A stretch of DNA of 64,000 nt from Paenibacillus tyrphae (GCF_000722545.1 NZ_JNVM01000006.1:372001-436000); one strand, 5' to 3'. Shown: positions 17,909 through 27,595, counted from the first letter of the stretch. The notes: generated from the sequence alone by a model not told the origin. Program-made: numbers and translations.

Positions 17909-19261
17909 CTATCCGATCGTAATTTTTCCTTCCGGGTATCGGTACAACTCTTTTTCCGCTTTTGGTCCTAGCGCATAAGCGAGCGTAAGCGGTCCGAGAC
18001 GGCCGGCAAACATGGTGAGAGAAATCATAATTTTTCCGAAAAAAGAAAGGTCAGGCGTAACGCCCATCGTAAGTCCGACCGTACCGAAGGCGGAGGTTAC
18101 TTCGAAGAGCAGCTTCAGAAACGACTGGTTCTCCGTCGTGGTCAGCAGCATCGTAACGAAAATGACCAGAAACAAAGCGATCATCGTCAGCGTAATCGCT
18201 TTAAGAATACGATCCTTGCCGAGCCGGTAATGGAACAATACGATATCTTCCTTCCCGCGGATCATGGCAATCATCGCCCCGATCAGCGTGGTGAACGTCG
18301 TCGTCTTAATCCCGCCGCCCGTCGATCCCGGAGATGCCCCGATAAACATCAGAATGATGATAAAAAATTGCGACGCCTGGCGCATGGCACCGATATCGAC
18401 CGTGTTCGCCCCGGCCGTCCGCGGCGAAACGGATTGAAAGAACGAAGCGAGAATTTTGCCGGACCAGTTCAGCGAGCCCAGCGTCTTCTGATTCGTAAAT
18501 TCGAAAATAAAGATGACGATCGCCCCGACCACGATCAGAAGACCGGTGGCGGACAGCACAACCTTGGAATGCAAGGACAACCGTTTATGCTTCCTGTAAT
18601 CGACGACGTCGGACATGACGACGAAGCCTATGCCGCCCAATATGATTAAGCCCATCGCTACGATGTTCACGATCCAATCGTCCGCGTACGTCGTCAGACT
18701 CGTAAACGGAGCGACGACGGAGCCGAATAAGTCAAAGCCCGCGTTGTTAAAAAACGAAATGGCATGGAATATGCCGAAATAAATGCCTTTGGCTATCCCT
18801 AAATCGAATGACCATCGAATGGAGAAAATAACGGCCGCAACGAATTCGATCGTAAGCGAGTAGACGAGGACGCGCCGGATTAGGCGGACGATCCCTTCCA
18901 TGCTCCCTTGGTTCATCGCTTCCTGCAAGATGAGCCGTTCCTTGAGCGATATGCGCTTTCTTAGTACGAAAGCAAACAACGTCGCCATGGTCATAAAGCC
19001 GAGGCCTCCGACCTGAATCAAGGAAATAATGACAATTTGTCCGAACATGGAATAATGGCTGCCCGTGTCCACAACGACCAATCCGGTTACGCAAGTGGCG
19101 GACGTAGCCGTAAACAACGCGTCTATAAAGAGCGTAGGTTGTCCGCTTGCCGAGGAGATTGGCAAGGAGAGCAGAGTAGCCCCGAGCAGAATGATCGCCG
19201 CAAAGCCGATCACTAAAATTTGCGGCGGCGTCAGCTCGATTTTTTTGGCGATGGATTTCAT
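17909..19261 (-). CDS. KtrB/KtrD-type potassium transporter subunit
   Basis: 450-residue TrkH/KtrB membrane subunit with four M1-P-M2 repeats; selectivity-filter segments include TSATCVTGLVVVDTG and the later GASPGSTGGGIKT. Na+-dependent K+ uptake with the KtrA-like partner is expected. Two adjacent ATGs exist; 19261 gives the better spacing from GAGGTG. The preceding leader carries a c-di-AMP riboswitch with a terminator, so transcription should fall when c-di-AMP (a sign of potassium excess) is high. Confidence 0.94.
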   Translation of the reverse strand: MKSIAKKIELTPPQILVIGFAAIILLGATLLSLPISSASGQPTLFIDALFTATSATCVTGLVVVDTGSHYSMFGQIVIISLIQVGGLGFMTMATLFAFVLRKRISLKERLILQEAMNQGSMEGIVRLIRRVLVYSLTIEFVAAVIFSIRWSFDLGIAKGIYFGIFHAISFFNNAGFDLFGSVVAPFTSLTTYADDWIVNIVAMGLIILGGIGFVVMSDVVDYRKHKRLSLHSKVVLSATGLLIVVGAIVIFIFEFTNQKTLGSLNWSGKILASFFQSVSPRTAGANTVDIGAMRQASQFFIIILMFIGASPGSTGGGIKTTTFTTLIGAMIAMIRGKEDIVLFHYRLGKDRILKAITLTMIALFLVIFVTMLLTTTENQSFLKLLFEVTSAFGTVGLTMGVTPDLSFFGKIMISLTMFAGRLGPLTLAYALGPKAEKELYRYPEGKITIG

Positions 19262-19292
19262 CATACACCTCTGTTAACAGGTTTCAGGCAAC

Positions 19293-19319
19293 AAAAAAGA
19301 CACTGGAAACCCTAGTGTC
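19293..19319 (-). terminator. Riboswitch expression-platform terminator
   Basis: On the minus strand GACACT, a 9-nt loop and AGTGTC are followed by TTTTTT, between the aptamer and ktrB. This is the expected c-di-AMP-controlled intrinsic terminator. Confidence 0.85.
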
Positions 19320-19340
19320 GTGTGTAAAGGTTCCTGCAAA

Positions 19341-19456
19341 AAAAGCCTACGAGGTTAGCTGACGGATTCGGGTTTACAGGCACCCTATCTACAAGCCCTT
19401 AAAGGACTTGCGGAATTCACCCCTAAAATCATGGTTCCCCCGTTTTCGTAAAGAAA
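19341..19456 (-). ncRNA. c-di-AMP (ydaO-yuaA) riboswitch
   Basis: The minus strand holds, in order, the signature blocks of the ydaO-type aptamer: GGGGAACCA, GGGGTGAAT, then CCGAATCCGTCAGCTAACC followed by TCGTAGGC. The family binds c-di-AMP and switches off potassium-import and osmotic genes by termination. A terminator hairpin follows at 19,293-19,319 and ktrB begins about 80 nt after the aptamer. The rest of this 444-nt gap is AT-rich; a palindrome TGTAAG-CGCT-CTTACA at 19,564-19,579 may be a regulatory site for the divergent CPBP gene. Confidence 0.93.
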
Positions 19457-19705
19457 TTCGGCTTGTTATTCAATTGATATGAATTGAATTATAATCCCCT
19501 TTGCCCGGAAGTACAAAGCTGTTTTTGACGGAAATGTCACGAGAATCAGAACGTTAGGAGAGATGTAAGCGCTCTTACACCTATGTCGCTTCGCTTTTCG
19601 CGTTTTTCCCCGGACATGCTCGCAATTTCGATGGATTTTCCCGGAGCATGTATGCTAATTTAAAAGAATACACTGTTATTATTCCGGATCCGATAAGGAG
19701 CTCTT

Positions 19706-21430
19706 ATGCTGAAACGATTTAATTCCGCAACTCCCCTGCCGCTGCTTGCCGTCATCGGTCTGCTGTTGTACTTTGGCGTCATCGTCGTCTCTCCATTTTT
19801 TCGCGATACGGAGCGAACGGACCAAGCCCCAACGAACGTACCGGAAGTGTCCAAGCAGCAAGCGGCCGCGGCGGCAACCGACTTTGTGCGCGGCAGGTTC
19901 AAGCTGTCCCCGGAGCCGCAGACGAACGTGCTGTATCAAGCGTACACGGCCATTAGCGGCTATCTGCAAAAAGAACACCTGTACGACGAATACACGAAGC
20001 GCTACGGAGACCAATATCCGCTTGAGTTTTACGAGGTCGAGATCAACGACAAGCCGAACGAAACAACTTATTACGTCGCCGTAAATTACAAAACGCTGCA
20101 AATCTTCGGTTGGGCGCGCAACAAATCTCCGGTTGCCAAAAGCGATACGGTAAGCTCGGCCGAAACCGATCTCGTCCGATTGGCGGAGCGCGCGATCCGG
20201 GACATGGGCTACGCACCGGAGCAGTTTATCCTATCTAGTGAAAAAGGCAAGGAACGTAACGGAGCTCTCGTTTATGTAAGCAAAACGGAACAAATTGGCG
20301 AGGCGAAGCTGGAGCTGCGGCTCGACGTGTCCGGTGGACAAATCGCGTCCTTTAAACCGGCTTTTCCGGCTCCGGACAGCTTTATCTCCTGGCAGCAAGC
20401 CCAAGACGAGCGGTCGGCCCTGATGACAAGAATCAGCATGGCGGTGTCTCTAATGATGACGTTTGCCGCGCTGATCGTCATCATCCGCTATCGGAAGGAA
20501 GTCCGCTTCGGACGCGGCACGGTGCTGTCGATGTTGTTTTTAGCGATCTACCTGACGAACAACTTCAATATGCTGCCGGCCTTCCGGACCATGCACGGAA
20601 GCGGCCCCTCGGAACCGGAGGCCGCTATCTATTTGGTCATTATGAATATTTTCATTACGCTGATGGCCGGCTCGACTTACCTTTCCTTCCTGGCCGGACG
20701 CCAGCTTTGGCTGAACCGCGGCTGGAATGCGTGGCCTGTATGGCGCGATCCGCGTTTCGGAAGCGAGACGCGAACGGCCATGGTACGCGGGTACTTGATC
20801 TGCTTGTTCATCCTTGGGGTGCAGCAAGTGATGCTCTTCATCGCCTCCGAGGCGTTCGACGTATGGGCGATCAGCGAGCCGACGGACTCCATCTACAATA
20901 TGCGCGTGCCGGGCTTCTTCCCATTAATGGCTTGGGCTGCCGCGATATCGGAGGAAGCCGTCTACCGACTGCTCGGGATTGCGCTCGTGCTCAGACTGAC
21001 CCGCAGCCGGGTGCTGGCCGTGCTCCTGCCCAGCGTCATCTGGGCCATGAGCCATACGCAGTACCCGATCTATCCGGTGTACACGCGGCTGATCGAGGTG
21101 ACGGTGCTCGGCCTTGTCTTCGGATGGGCGTTTCTGCGATACGGCTTCCTGACCGCTATGTTCGCCCACGCCGCTATGGACAGCATTCTGATGGGACTAT
21201 CGCTTATGTATACGGGAGAGCCGCTGCAGATTGCCCTCGGAACGCTGTATCTCCTTGTACCCGCAGCGGTCGGATGGATCATTGCATGGCTCCACGGCCG
21301 GTTTAATCGGCGTCCGCCTGCTCTGTCTCTTCCTGGAGCTCCCCCGCTTCCGGAGGCGAATCCGGATTCCGGCCGTTTAACGCCGATAAAATTTGGCCCG
21401 CCAGCTTCTCACCGATTCCCAGAGGCTTGA
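19706..21430 (+). CDS. CPBP-family intramembrane metalloprotease
   Basis: 574-residue membrane protein. An N-terminal helix (about 11-31) is followed by a long extracytoplasmic region to about 235, then a cluster of helices. The CPBP/Abi motifs are present: EExxxR in ISEEAVYR (about residue 415), then SHTQYP and FAHAAMDS, which supply the metal-binding residues. The family includes type II CAAX-like proteases and bacteriocin self-immunity proteins; the substrate is unknown. The frame runs 128 nt into the 3' end of the convergent uvrC gene, giving an odd Pro-rich tail. Confidence 0.87.
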   Translation: MLKRFNSATPLPLLAVIGLLLYFGVIVVSPFFRDTERTDQAPTNVPEVSKQQAAAAATDFVRGRFKLSPEPQTNVLYQAYTAISGYLQKEHLYDEYTKRYGDQYPLEFYEVEINDKPNETTYYVAVNYKTLQIFGWARNKSPVAKSDTVSSAETDLVRLAERAIRDMGYAPEQFILSSEKGKERNGALVYVSKTEQIGEAKLELRLDVSGGQIASFKPAFPAPDSFISWQQAQDERSALMTRISMAVSLMMTFAALIVIIRYRKEVRFGRGTVLSMLFLAIYLTNNFNMLPAFRTMHGSGPSEPEAAIYLVIMNIFITLMAGSTYLSFLAGRQLWLNRGWNAWPVWRDPRFGSETRTAMVRGYLICLFILGVQQVMLFIASEAFDVWAISEPTDSIYNMRVPGFFPLMAWAAAISEEAVYRLLGIALVLRLTRSRVLAVLLPSVIWAMSHTQYPIYPVYTRLIEVTVLGLVFGWAFLRYGFLTAMFAHAAMDSILMGLSLMYTGEPLQIALGTLYLLVPAAVGWIIAWLHGRFNRRPPALSLPGAPPLPEANPDSGRLTPIKFGPPASHRFPEA

Positions 21431-23363
21431 AGTCTACGACTTCGGCCTCTTTTATTTTTTTAAGCGAGCCGAAATGCTTGAGCAGCGCTTTGCGCCGCTT
21501 CTCCCCAATGCCGGGGATCGCGTCAAGCTGCGAGACGGTCATCGACTTGGCACGGGTCTCCCGGTGGAACGTGATCGCGAAGCGGTGTACTTCGTCTTGA
21601 ATGCGCTGGAGCAAATAAAACTCCTGGCTGTCGCGCGGCACCGGGACCACTTCGGCCGGATCGCCGATCAGTAGCTGTGCGGTTTTGTGCTTTGCGTCTT
21701 TGACCAGTCCGCAGACGGGAATGTAAAGCCCCAGCTCGTTCTCCAGTACGTCGATCGCCGCGGACATATGGCCCCGCCCGCCGTCGATGACGATCAGGTC
21801 GGGCATCTGCAGTTCTTCCTTGAGTACCCGCTCGTACCGGCGGCGCACCACTTCCCGCATCGTTTCGTAATCATCCGGACCTTGGACGGTACGGATTTTG
21901 TACTTCCGGTACTCCTTGCGGTCCGGCTTACCGTTCGTAAATACGACCATCGCGGATACCGGGTCTGATCCTTGAATGTTCGAGTTGTCGAACGCCTCGA
22001 TTCGGTGTACCGTTCCGATGCCAAGCCATTGTCCCAGATTTTCGACCGCTTTGACCGTCCGGTCCGCGTCGCGCTCAATCAGACGGAATTTTTCTTCCAG
22101 CGACACCTGGGCATTGTCGCATGCCATGTCGACCATATTTTTTTTAAGTCCGCGCCGCGGAATATGCACTTTGACCTTAAGCCAGCTTTCCAGCGCTTCC
22201 TTCACATCGGCTTTGGACCCCGATCCGGCGGGGTCGTCCGCTTCCGCTGGATCATCGGCCGGCTCCGGATCAGCGTCTACGGAATACGCTGCGCCGGTTT
22301 CGGCCACCATTTCCATATGTGCCTCTGTCGTTGGCGCCTCGACGGTAGCAGCCGCTTCCGAGCCCGGCGCGGGCTGCTGCCCTTCCGTCCATGCCGGGAG
22401 GAACACTTCCTTCGGCAGCGCCGGGTTCTCGCTGTAATATTGCGTCACGAACGTCAGGAAATCGTCATACGCTTCGCCGTAGTACGGAAAGGACGACGCA
22501 TGGCGCTCGATCAGCTTGCCTTGGCGCATATAGAGAATCTGCACGCACATCCAGCCCTTGTCCACGGCGAAGCCGAAAACGTCGCGATCCACGGTATCCG
22601 TCGTCGTAATCTTCTGCTTCTCCATGACCGTATCGATATGCTGAATCTGGTCCCGCAGCTCCTTCGCCCGTTCGAAGTTGAGCTCCTCGGCCGCTTCGTG
22701 CATTTTGCGGGTAAGCTCCTGCTTGATCTCGTTATGCCCACCGCCAAGAAACCGGCTGATTTCGTGCACCATCTTGTCGTACGTCTCCTGCTCAACCTCG
22801 TACTCACAGGGCGCGATGCACTGTCCCAGATGATAGTACAGACATACACGGTCCGGGAGCGTCTTGCATTTGCGGAGCGGATACAGCCGGTCCAGCAGCT
22901 TCTTCGTCGCCCCTGCGGCGTACGGGTTCGGATAAGGCCCGAAATATTTGGCCTTGTCCTTCAGCACCCGGCGCGTCACTTCCAGCCGGGGGTGCTTTTC
23001 ATTCGTAATTTTGATGTATGGAAACGACTTGTCGTCCTTCAGCAGAACGTTGTATCGCGGATAATATTTTTTGATCAGATTGCACTCCAAAATGAGCGCT
23101 TCCATGTTATTGGCCGTCACGATGTATTCAAAATCGACGATATCGTTTACGAGCAGCTGCGTCTTGATCGTATGGCTCCCGGTAAAATAGGACCGCAGCC
23201 GGTTGCGCAGCACCTTCGCTTTGCCGACATAGATGATCGTGCCTTCCCGGTTCTTCATCAGATAACAGCCGGGCTGCTCCGGGACGAGCGACAGCTTGTT
23301 TTTGATCGCTTCCAGTATTTTTTTCCGGTCCTGTCGATCCGGTTCCCCTGCATATTCGGTCAA
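21303..23363 (-). CDS. uvrC: UvrABC excinuclease subunit C
   Basis: About 686 residues. UvrC makes both incisions in nucleotide excision repair. N-terminal GIY-YIG nuclease ([10 protein letters not shown]...IIYVGKAK), a Cys-rich segment, UVR domain ([12 protein letters not shown]), a RNase-H-like endonuclease with [10 protein letters not shown], and a C-terminal helix-hairpin-helix ([13 protein letters not shown]). Start TTG 23363 is 6 nt after GGGGAGG; an upstream in-frame start at 23390 lacks a site. Unusual: an Ala/Asp/Glu/Pro-rich stretch of about 55 residues (about 330-386) sits between the nuclease halves, making it longer than the common 600-residue form. Confidence 0.96.
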   Translation of the reverse strand: MTEYAGEPDRQDRKKILEAIKNKLSLVPEQPGCYLMKNREGTIIYVGKAKVLRNRLRSYFTGSHTIKTQLLVNDIVDFEYIVTANNMEALILECNLIKKYYPRYNVLLKDDKSFPYIKITNEKHPRLEVTRRVLKDKAKYFGPYPNPYAAGATKKLLDRLYPLRKCKTLPDRVCLYYHLGQCIAPCEYEVEQETYDKMVHEISRFLGGGHNEIKQELTRKMHEAAEELNFERAKELRDQIQHIDTVMEKQKITTTDTVDRDVFGFAVDKGWMCVQILYMRQGKLIERHASSFPYYGEAYDDFLTFVTQYYSENPALPKEVFLPAWTEGQQPAPGSEAAATVEAPTTEAHMEMVAETGAAYSVDADPEPADDPAEADDPAGSGSKADVKEALESWLKVKVHIPRRGLKKNMVDMACDNAQVSLEEKFRLIERDADRTVKAVENLGQWLGIGTVHRIEAFDNSNIQGSDPVSAMVVFTNGKPDRKEYRKYKIRTVQGPDDYETMREVVRRRYERVLKEELQMPDLIVIDGGRGHMSAAIDVLENELGLYIPVCGLVKDAKHKTAQLLIGDPAEVVPVPRDSQEFYLLQRIQDEVHRFAITFHRETRAKSMTVSQLDAIPGIGEKRRKALLKHFGSLKKIKEAEVVDFKPLGIGEKLAGQILSALNGRNPDSPPEAGELQEETEQADAD

Positions 23364-23388
23364 CGAATTCCTCCCCTTTCCCAACGGC

Positions 23389-23428
23389 AAAAAGCTCTTT
23401 TTCCAGCATAGCAGAAAAAGAGCTTTTT
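23389..23428 (-). terminator. Terminator between trxA and uvrC
   Basis: AAAAAGCTCTTTTTC and GAAAAAGAGCTTTTT form a 15-bp stem around a 10-nt loop, 25 nt after the trxA stop. Confidence 0.8.
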
Positions 23429-23453
23429 CTCACGCAATCCGCAGGCTGCCAAA

Positions 23454-23771
23454 TTATTGGTGGCGGCTCAATACGTTTTTCAGCGCATCTTTGGACTGGA
23501 AGCCGACGATTTTATCGACCGGCTGGCCGTCTTTGAACACGATCAGCGTCGGAATGCTCATTACGCCGAAACGGGAAGCGGACTCCGGATTGTCGTCCAC
23601 GTTCACTTTCGCGATTTTCACACTTTCGCCGATTTCTGTATCCAGCTCCTCCAACACGGGAGCGATCATTTTGCAAGGTCCACACCAAGGAGCCCAAAAA
23701 TCTACAAGAACCGTACCGGATCCTTCTACTTCAGTCGAGAAAGATTGGTCAGACACATTAACGATAGCCAT
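23454..23771 (-). CDS. trxA: Thioredoxin
   Basis: 105-residue thioredoxin, the general protein disulfide reductant in the cytoplasm. The active site WCGPC has Cys 30 and Cys 33, and MSIPTLIVF carries the cis-Pro. AAGGAG precedes ATG 23771. It is upstream of uvrC on the same strand, with a hairpin terminator in between. Confidence 0.97.
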   Translation of the reverse strand: MAIVNVSDQSFSTEVEGSGTVLVDFWAPWCGPCKMIAPVLEELDTEIGESVKIAKVNVDDNPESASRFGVMSIPTLIVFKDGQPVDKIVGFQSKDALKNVLSRHQ

Positions 23772-23988
23772 GATTCAATTTCTCCTTTTGCGGAAATAAT
23801 GTCAACATGTAAAGTATACCACATCGAGAGCCTTTTTCAACCGAGCCAAAGTTTGCACAATTGTCACTTTACATCCTTTACAATGGAAGACGATTTTGGG
23901 TATACTAGCCGTATATGAGTATCGCTAAGCTGCCTAAGCTGTGCCGTCAGGCGGCTTTGCCCGGCACAACCCTAAGGAGGAACCTTTT

Positions 23989-24138
23989 ATGAACGACTCG
24001 ACAAGAAATCCCGAACTGCACGTGTACGAAGAACAACGGAATGACTTTATCGACGTCGCTACGGGCTTCGGCGTTTTCTTCGCCATCCTGCTCGTGGTCG
24101 GCATCATCGCGACAGCGGCTTCGCTTATGATGAAGTAA
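23989..24138 (+). CDS. YqzM-like small membrane protein
   Basis: 49 residues: a charged N-terminus (YEEQRNDFIDVATGFGV) followed by one transmembrane helix (FFAILLVVGIIATAASLMM). The NDxIDxxxGF pattern and size match YqzM-family proteins of Bacillaceae. Start ATG 23989 follows AAGGAGG. Function unknown. A terminator follows. Confidence 0.75.
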   Translation: MNDSTRNPELHVYEEQRNDFIDVATGFGVFFAILLVVGIIATAASLMMK

Positions 24139-24157
24139 TAATGGTCCGGCCGTTGCG

Positions 24158-24206
24158 AAAAGCCTCTGCTTGATCTCCATTTCCGGAGGTGGGCAGAGGC
24201 TTTTTT
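24158..24206. terminator. Terminator after the yqzM-like gene
   Basis: AAAAGCCTCTGC pairs with GCAGAGGCTTTTTT across a 25-nt loop, followed by T residues. Confidence 0.85.
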
Positions 24207-24240
24207 GTGCATTTTCCATGCTAAGCGCGGCCCTTTAGGA

Positions 24241-25197
24241 TCAGGAGCGCCCCCCCCGCTTGTTATCCCCGTTCACCATGACTACGTCGACAAACGGCCG
24301 AATCCGGTCCATGATGCGCCGCCCTTTGAATTCCTCGTCCCCGTCCTTGCTGGTGAAGCTGAAATGCTTCTCCAACGCATCCAGATCGTGATTGGATGTG
24401 AAAAACGTCGGCTTGCGGTTCATCCGGTAGTTCAGGATCGCTCCCATCACATGGTCGCGAAGCCAAGGATTCAAATTCTCCGCCCCGATATCGTCGAAGA
24501 CGAGCAGGTCCGTCTCCTTCAGCACATCGATCGTTTCCTTGAGCTTCAGCGGATCTTGGAACATCGTTTTCAGATCCTCGGCAAAATCCGGCATGTACAC
24601 GATCGCCCCGCTGTAGCCTTCTTTTGCCAGCTCATAGAGCAAATAACACATCAGAAACGTCTTGCCCGTTCCGAAGTTACCGGCTAAGTAGAGGCCTGTT
24701 GGCTGAAGCCCCTGCTGACGAATGGTTACGATATATTGCATAATCCGGCCGACTGCTTCTTCCCGGTCCGGATCTTTATCGAAAATTTCGAGCGACGAGT
24801 ACCCTTGGGACAGCGCCCGCTCATCCACGTAGAAGCTGCGAATCCGGCTGCGGACCGAATCCTGCGTCGCTTTGGCGATAAATTTCTTGCATGCGACCTT
24901 CTGGTCGTACACTCGGGTCCAATCGTCCCCTGCCTCGACGTTCAGCATCGTGTAATGACCTTCCATATCGTTCGGGCATCGATCCAGCCCCGGGCAATTG
25001 TTGCAATTGTTATATTCCGTAATATATTGGTGCAGCTTGTTCAAATTCAGCTTGATCGTCTGGCTGTCGAGCTCCGGGTGTTTGGCTCTCAGCTTGACGA
25101 TCAGCGGATCGGATGCAATTTCCCGCACCTTATTTTCCGCCTGCTGCAGCAATTGACGGCCCTGACCGCCCCGCAAAAGTTCCCCAAGCGACTCCAT
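24241..25197 (-). CDS. dnaI: Primosomal protein DnaI (helicase loader)
   Basis: 318-residue AAA+ ATPase that loads the replicative helicase. The N-terminal helicase-binding region has a Cys-rich zinc site (CNNCPGLDRCPNDMEGH); the ATPase carries Walker A GNFGTGKTF and Walker B LLVFDDIG. Start ATG 25197 is preceded by GGGGAGG; the in-frame GTG 25206 abuts that site and is less likely. It follows the dnaB-like gene by 87 nt, the standard dnaB-dnaI order in Bacillus. Confidence 0.95.
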   Translation of the reverse strand: MESLGELLRGGQGRQLLQQAENKVREIASDPLIVKLRAKHPELDSQTIKLNLNKLHQYITEYNNCNNCPGLDRCPNDMEGHYTMLNVEAGDDWTRVYDQKVACKKFIAKATQDSVRSRIRSFYVDERALSQGYSSLEIFDKDPDREEAVGRIMQYIVTIRQQGLQPTGLYLAGNFGTGKTFLMCYLLYELAKEGYSGAIVYMPDFAEDLKTMFQDPLKLKETIDVLKETDLLVFDDIGAENLNPWLRDHVMGAILNYRMNRKPTFFTSNHDLDALEKHFSFTSKDGDEEFKGRRIMDRIRPFVDVVMVNGDNKRGGRS

Positions 25198-25284
25198 CCG
25201 CTGCACCTCCCCATTGATTGCCAGTTGGGCATCGCTGACGCTTCTCTAATACGATCGCGTCCTTCCGTTTCTATCCGCTGGACT

Positions 25285-26811
25285 CTACAGCTTGCCGTCG
25301 AGCTGCTGCGCCATTTTACGGAGCGCTTCCCGCTCGGCCGAAGACAGCGTTTTGGCTGCCGGCGTATCCTTGACGATCGGAATGACCGGCTTCTGCCGCC
25401 CCCGGCCTCCCCTGGCCGGAGTATTCGCGCTGCTTGCGCCTCCGCTGCGGCGCGTCCGCTGCTGCTCCTGAAACTTCATTTGCTCGCGAATGTACTGAAC
25501 CGCTTCTTCGAACGTACCGACCTGCTTGGCCAGCATGTCCGTAACGCTGAATTCGATGGACGCTCTCGACCAGGAACGCTTATTGACATACATGTAATGA
25601 ATCAGCACGTTCATGACTTCCTCGCGCAGGCCGTAGTTCAAATCGACCTTGGCCAGCGTATCGAGCAGCCCGTCCGGGATCGACCCTTGGCTGAAAATTT
25701 TCTCCAGCAAAAACGTGTACGGCTCATTGCGCAAAATGTAGTTGTATTGGTGCTGATTACATTCCCCTTGAAACAGATCGGGCACTTCGAGGTAATATTC
25801 CATCTCGACGATTTTGTCTCCCGCCGGTGCCGGGCTATTGCTTGCGCGGTCCGTCTCGCCGGTTTTATCGGCAATCCTCGCCATATGCCGCGTCCGCTCT
25901 TCGGTCCGCTTTTTATCTTGCCGGAACACTTGATTGGCTTTGTGCTGAAGCAGCTCGAGCACAATCCGGCCGTCTTCGTCAAACACGCCGTCTTCGTCCA
26001 AAAGTCGGCATACGTCGGTCAGGAACAGGTTGTACTTTTTCGCTACAAAATTGATTGTCGCCAGCTGCTCCGGCTCGTATTTGAGCCGCTCCACGAAGTC
26101 CCGGTTTACGGACTCCCGTGGGAAATGCATAATGATCTCCGCATATTGATAGCCCTTGTACATGACCTCCGGCTTCGCCTCGGCAGGCTTGGCCGCCGCC
26201 GACTCGAAGAATGCTTTCTCCAGCTCGTGATCGATCACCTGCGTATTCAGACGGAACAGCTCGTAGAACGGCACGGACAAATTTTCGGTGTTGGCGTCCG
26301 CCATTTCCTGCGCTTCCGGCAGCACCAGCTCGTCCCGCAGCGCAAACACCGCATATTTGCCGACCTTATCCCGCAGCAGCAGCGTCAAATGCTGATTCCG
26401 GAAAAATTCCGTCGGCGGCAGCGGCGCAAACAGCGTGTACTCGTACACATAATCGTCCGAAGCGGCCGCAAACCGGCGCGACGTCTTGAGCAGCCCCACC
26501 GCTTCCAGCCTTGAAGTCTGCTCGATGAACAGCTTCCGGCCGTTCTCGCTCGCTTCCAGCTCCAGCGCCAGAAACAGCTTGCGCTGCTGCTCCATCGCCG
26601 AATGCCCAACTTTGTCCGCAGGGAGCTGCTGGAACAGCGTCATGTACACGCTGACGGCGTAAGCGCCGATCATCGGCTGATACACCGCGGCCATCATCTT
26701 ATAATCCAAGCTGCTCAAAGCGAAATCCCGCATGACATAGAAACGGTGATATTCGGAAAAATGCAGCAAATTCGTTATCCGCATTCGATCAAAACTCCAT
26801 CCGTGATTCAA
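25285..26811 (-). CDS. dnaB: Replication initiation/membrane attachment protein DnaB
   Basis: About 508 residues, DnaB/DnaD family, acting with DnaD and DnaI to load helicase at oriC. The C-terminal DnaD-like domain includes LREEVMNVLIHYMY and FSVTDMLAKQ. A basic Gly/Arg-rich linker (RTRRSGGASSANTPARGGRG) precedes the C-terminal end. TTG 26811 (MNHGWSFDRM) is chosen since GGAGGG lies 8 nt upstream; the frame is open to 27027 without a site and that region instead holds the repeat element at 26,941-27,092. Confidence 0.9.
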   Translation of the reverse strand: MNHGWSFDRMRITNLLHFSEYHRFYVMRDFALSSLDYKMMAAVYQPMIGAYAVSVYMTLFQQLPADKVGHSAMEQQRKLFLALELEASENGRKLFIEQTSRLEAVGLLKTSRRFAAASDDYVYEYTLFAPLPPTEFFRNQHLTLLLRDKVGKYAVFALRDELVLPEAQEMADANTENLSVPFYELFRLNTQVIDHELEKAFFESAAAKPAEAKPEVMYKGYQYAEIIMHFPRESVNRDFVERLKYEPEQLATINFVAKKYNLFLTDVCRLLDEDGVFDEDGRIVLELLQHKANQVFRQDKKRTEERTRHMARIADKTGETDRASNSPAPAGDKIVEMEYYLEVPDLFQGECNQHQYNYILRNEPYTFLLEKIFSQGSIPDGLLDTLAKVDLNYGLREEVMNVLIHYMYVNKRSWSRASIEFSVTDMLAKQVGTFEEAVQYIREQMKFQEQQRTRRSGGASSANTPARGGRGRQKPVIPIVKDTPAAKTLSSAEREALRKMAQQLDGKL

Positions 26812-26940
26812 ATGTTTACCCTCCATTTTATCACACAAATCGACAAAGAGGGTAGAAGGAAAAAGCAGGCTTTTGGGGGTTGGCAGAGAGGTGTTTTTTG
26901 GAGATGAGGGGCTGGGCTCGGGATTGGGTAGTTGCGCTGC

Positions 26941-27092
26941 GAGTCGTGCTGACTGCCTCCGGCCGCTCTTAAAATCGGATTCTATTAAACTTACCTTGCG
27001 GTAAGAATCCGATTTTAAAGGCGGCACGTAGACTCAGAGTTTTCTGAAAGAAAACTGCTTCGGAAGCATAGGCTCCGGCAGTCACACGACTC
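26941..27092. repeat. Double-stem intergenic element, copy A
   Basis: Outer arms GAGTCGTGCTGACTGCC (26941-26957) and GGCAGTCACACGACTC (27077-27092) pair with one bulged C. Inside, TTAAAATCGGATTCT (26969-26983) pairs perfectly with AGAATCCGATTTTAA (27004-27018), extended by GCCGC/GCGGC. The linkers CTCCGGCCGCTCTT and AAAGGCGG-ACGTA are shared with copy B at 40,978-41,089, while the stems differ in sequence. It is the main content of the gap between the yuiB-like terminator and dnaB. Confidence 0.8.
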
Positions 27093-27120
27093 TCCGCTCC
27101 ACCCTCCCGCTACCTCCTAA

Positions 27121-27150
27121 AAAAACATAAGCTCTGCCAAACGGCAGAGC
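27121..27150 (-). terminator. Terminator after the yuiB-like gene
   Basis: On the minus strand GCTCTGCC-GTTT-GGCAGAGC is followed by TTATGTTTTTTT, downstream of the yuiB-like stop. Confidence 0.8.
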
Positions 27151-27209
27151 CTGCTTTGAAAAGAGTAATAAAAAACAATACAAAAAACCATAACCTAAAA
27201 CCCCAAAAA

Positions 27210-27494
27210 CTAAAACATTTTAAAGCCTTTTTGACGTAAGGATTTGATCGTAGAGCCGCTGAGGACGGCGCCGATCAGGCCGCCGATGGCAGGGACGTAA
27301 TCAGCGATGGAATATTCGGCCAGGTTCGAAGCGAGAGAACCGGTGCCCCAGCCCCAATAAATGACCAAGCCGATCATGAGCGCTATATATCCGTAAATGG
27401 GGAACCAAGTCGTTTTCATAAGCATGTTTAGAATAAAACCGAGCCCGAAAAACAGCACGAACAGCAGCACGGTTACGATGATCAATTGCAGCAA
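27210..27494 (-). CDS. YuiB-like small membrane protein
   Basis: 94 residues with three hydrophobic segments and the YuiB-type start LFVLFFGLGFILNMLM and end LRQKGFKMF. In B. subtilis yuiB is next to yuiA, yumB (NDH-2) and yumC; the same gene set occurs here within 4 kb, which supports the assignment. Function is unknown. Confidence 0.75.
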   Translation of the reverse strand: MLQLIIVTVLLFVLFFGLGFILNMLMKTTWFPIYGYIALMIGLVIYWGWGTGSLASNLAEYSIADYVPAIGGLIGAVLSGSTIKSLRQKGFKMF

Positions 27495-27595
27495 AGCGGA
27501 CAGCTCCTTTCCATATGCCTATATTGTATAAAAAAACAAAGGCGCGGTAAAGTGAGCCGTTGTGAACGAAATATGAAAAAAATCACAGGCACGAG

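Noticed and set aside
19564..19579. TGTAAG-CGCT-CTTACA considered as a CcpA cre site
   Set aside because: It is 16 nt with a 4-nt centre, while cre sites have a 14-nt layout; kept only as an unassigned palindrome.
21972..23411. 479-codon open frame on the plus strand
   Set aside because: Antisense of uvrC.
24736..26514. 592-codon open frame on the plus strand
   Set aside because: Antisense of dnaI and dnaB; composition is Arg/His/Leu-rich without any domain pattern.
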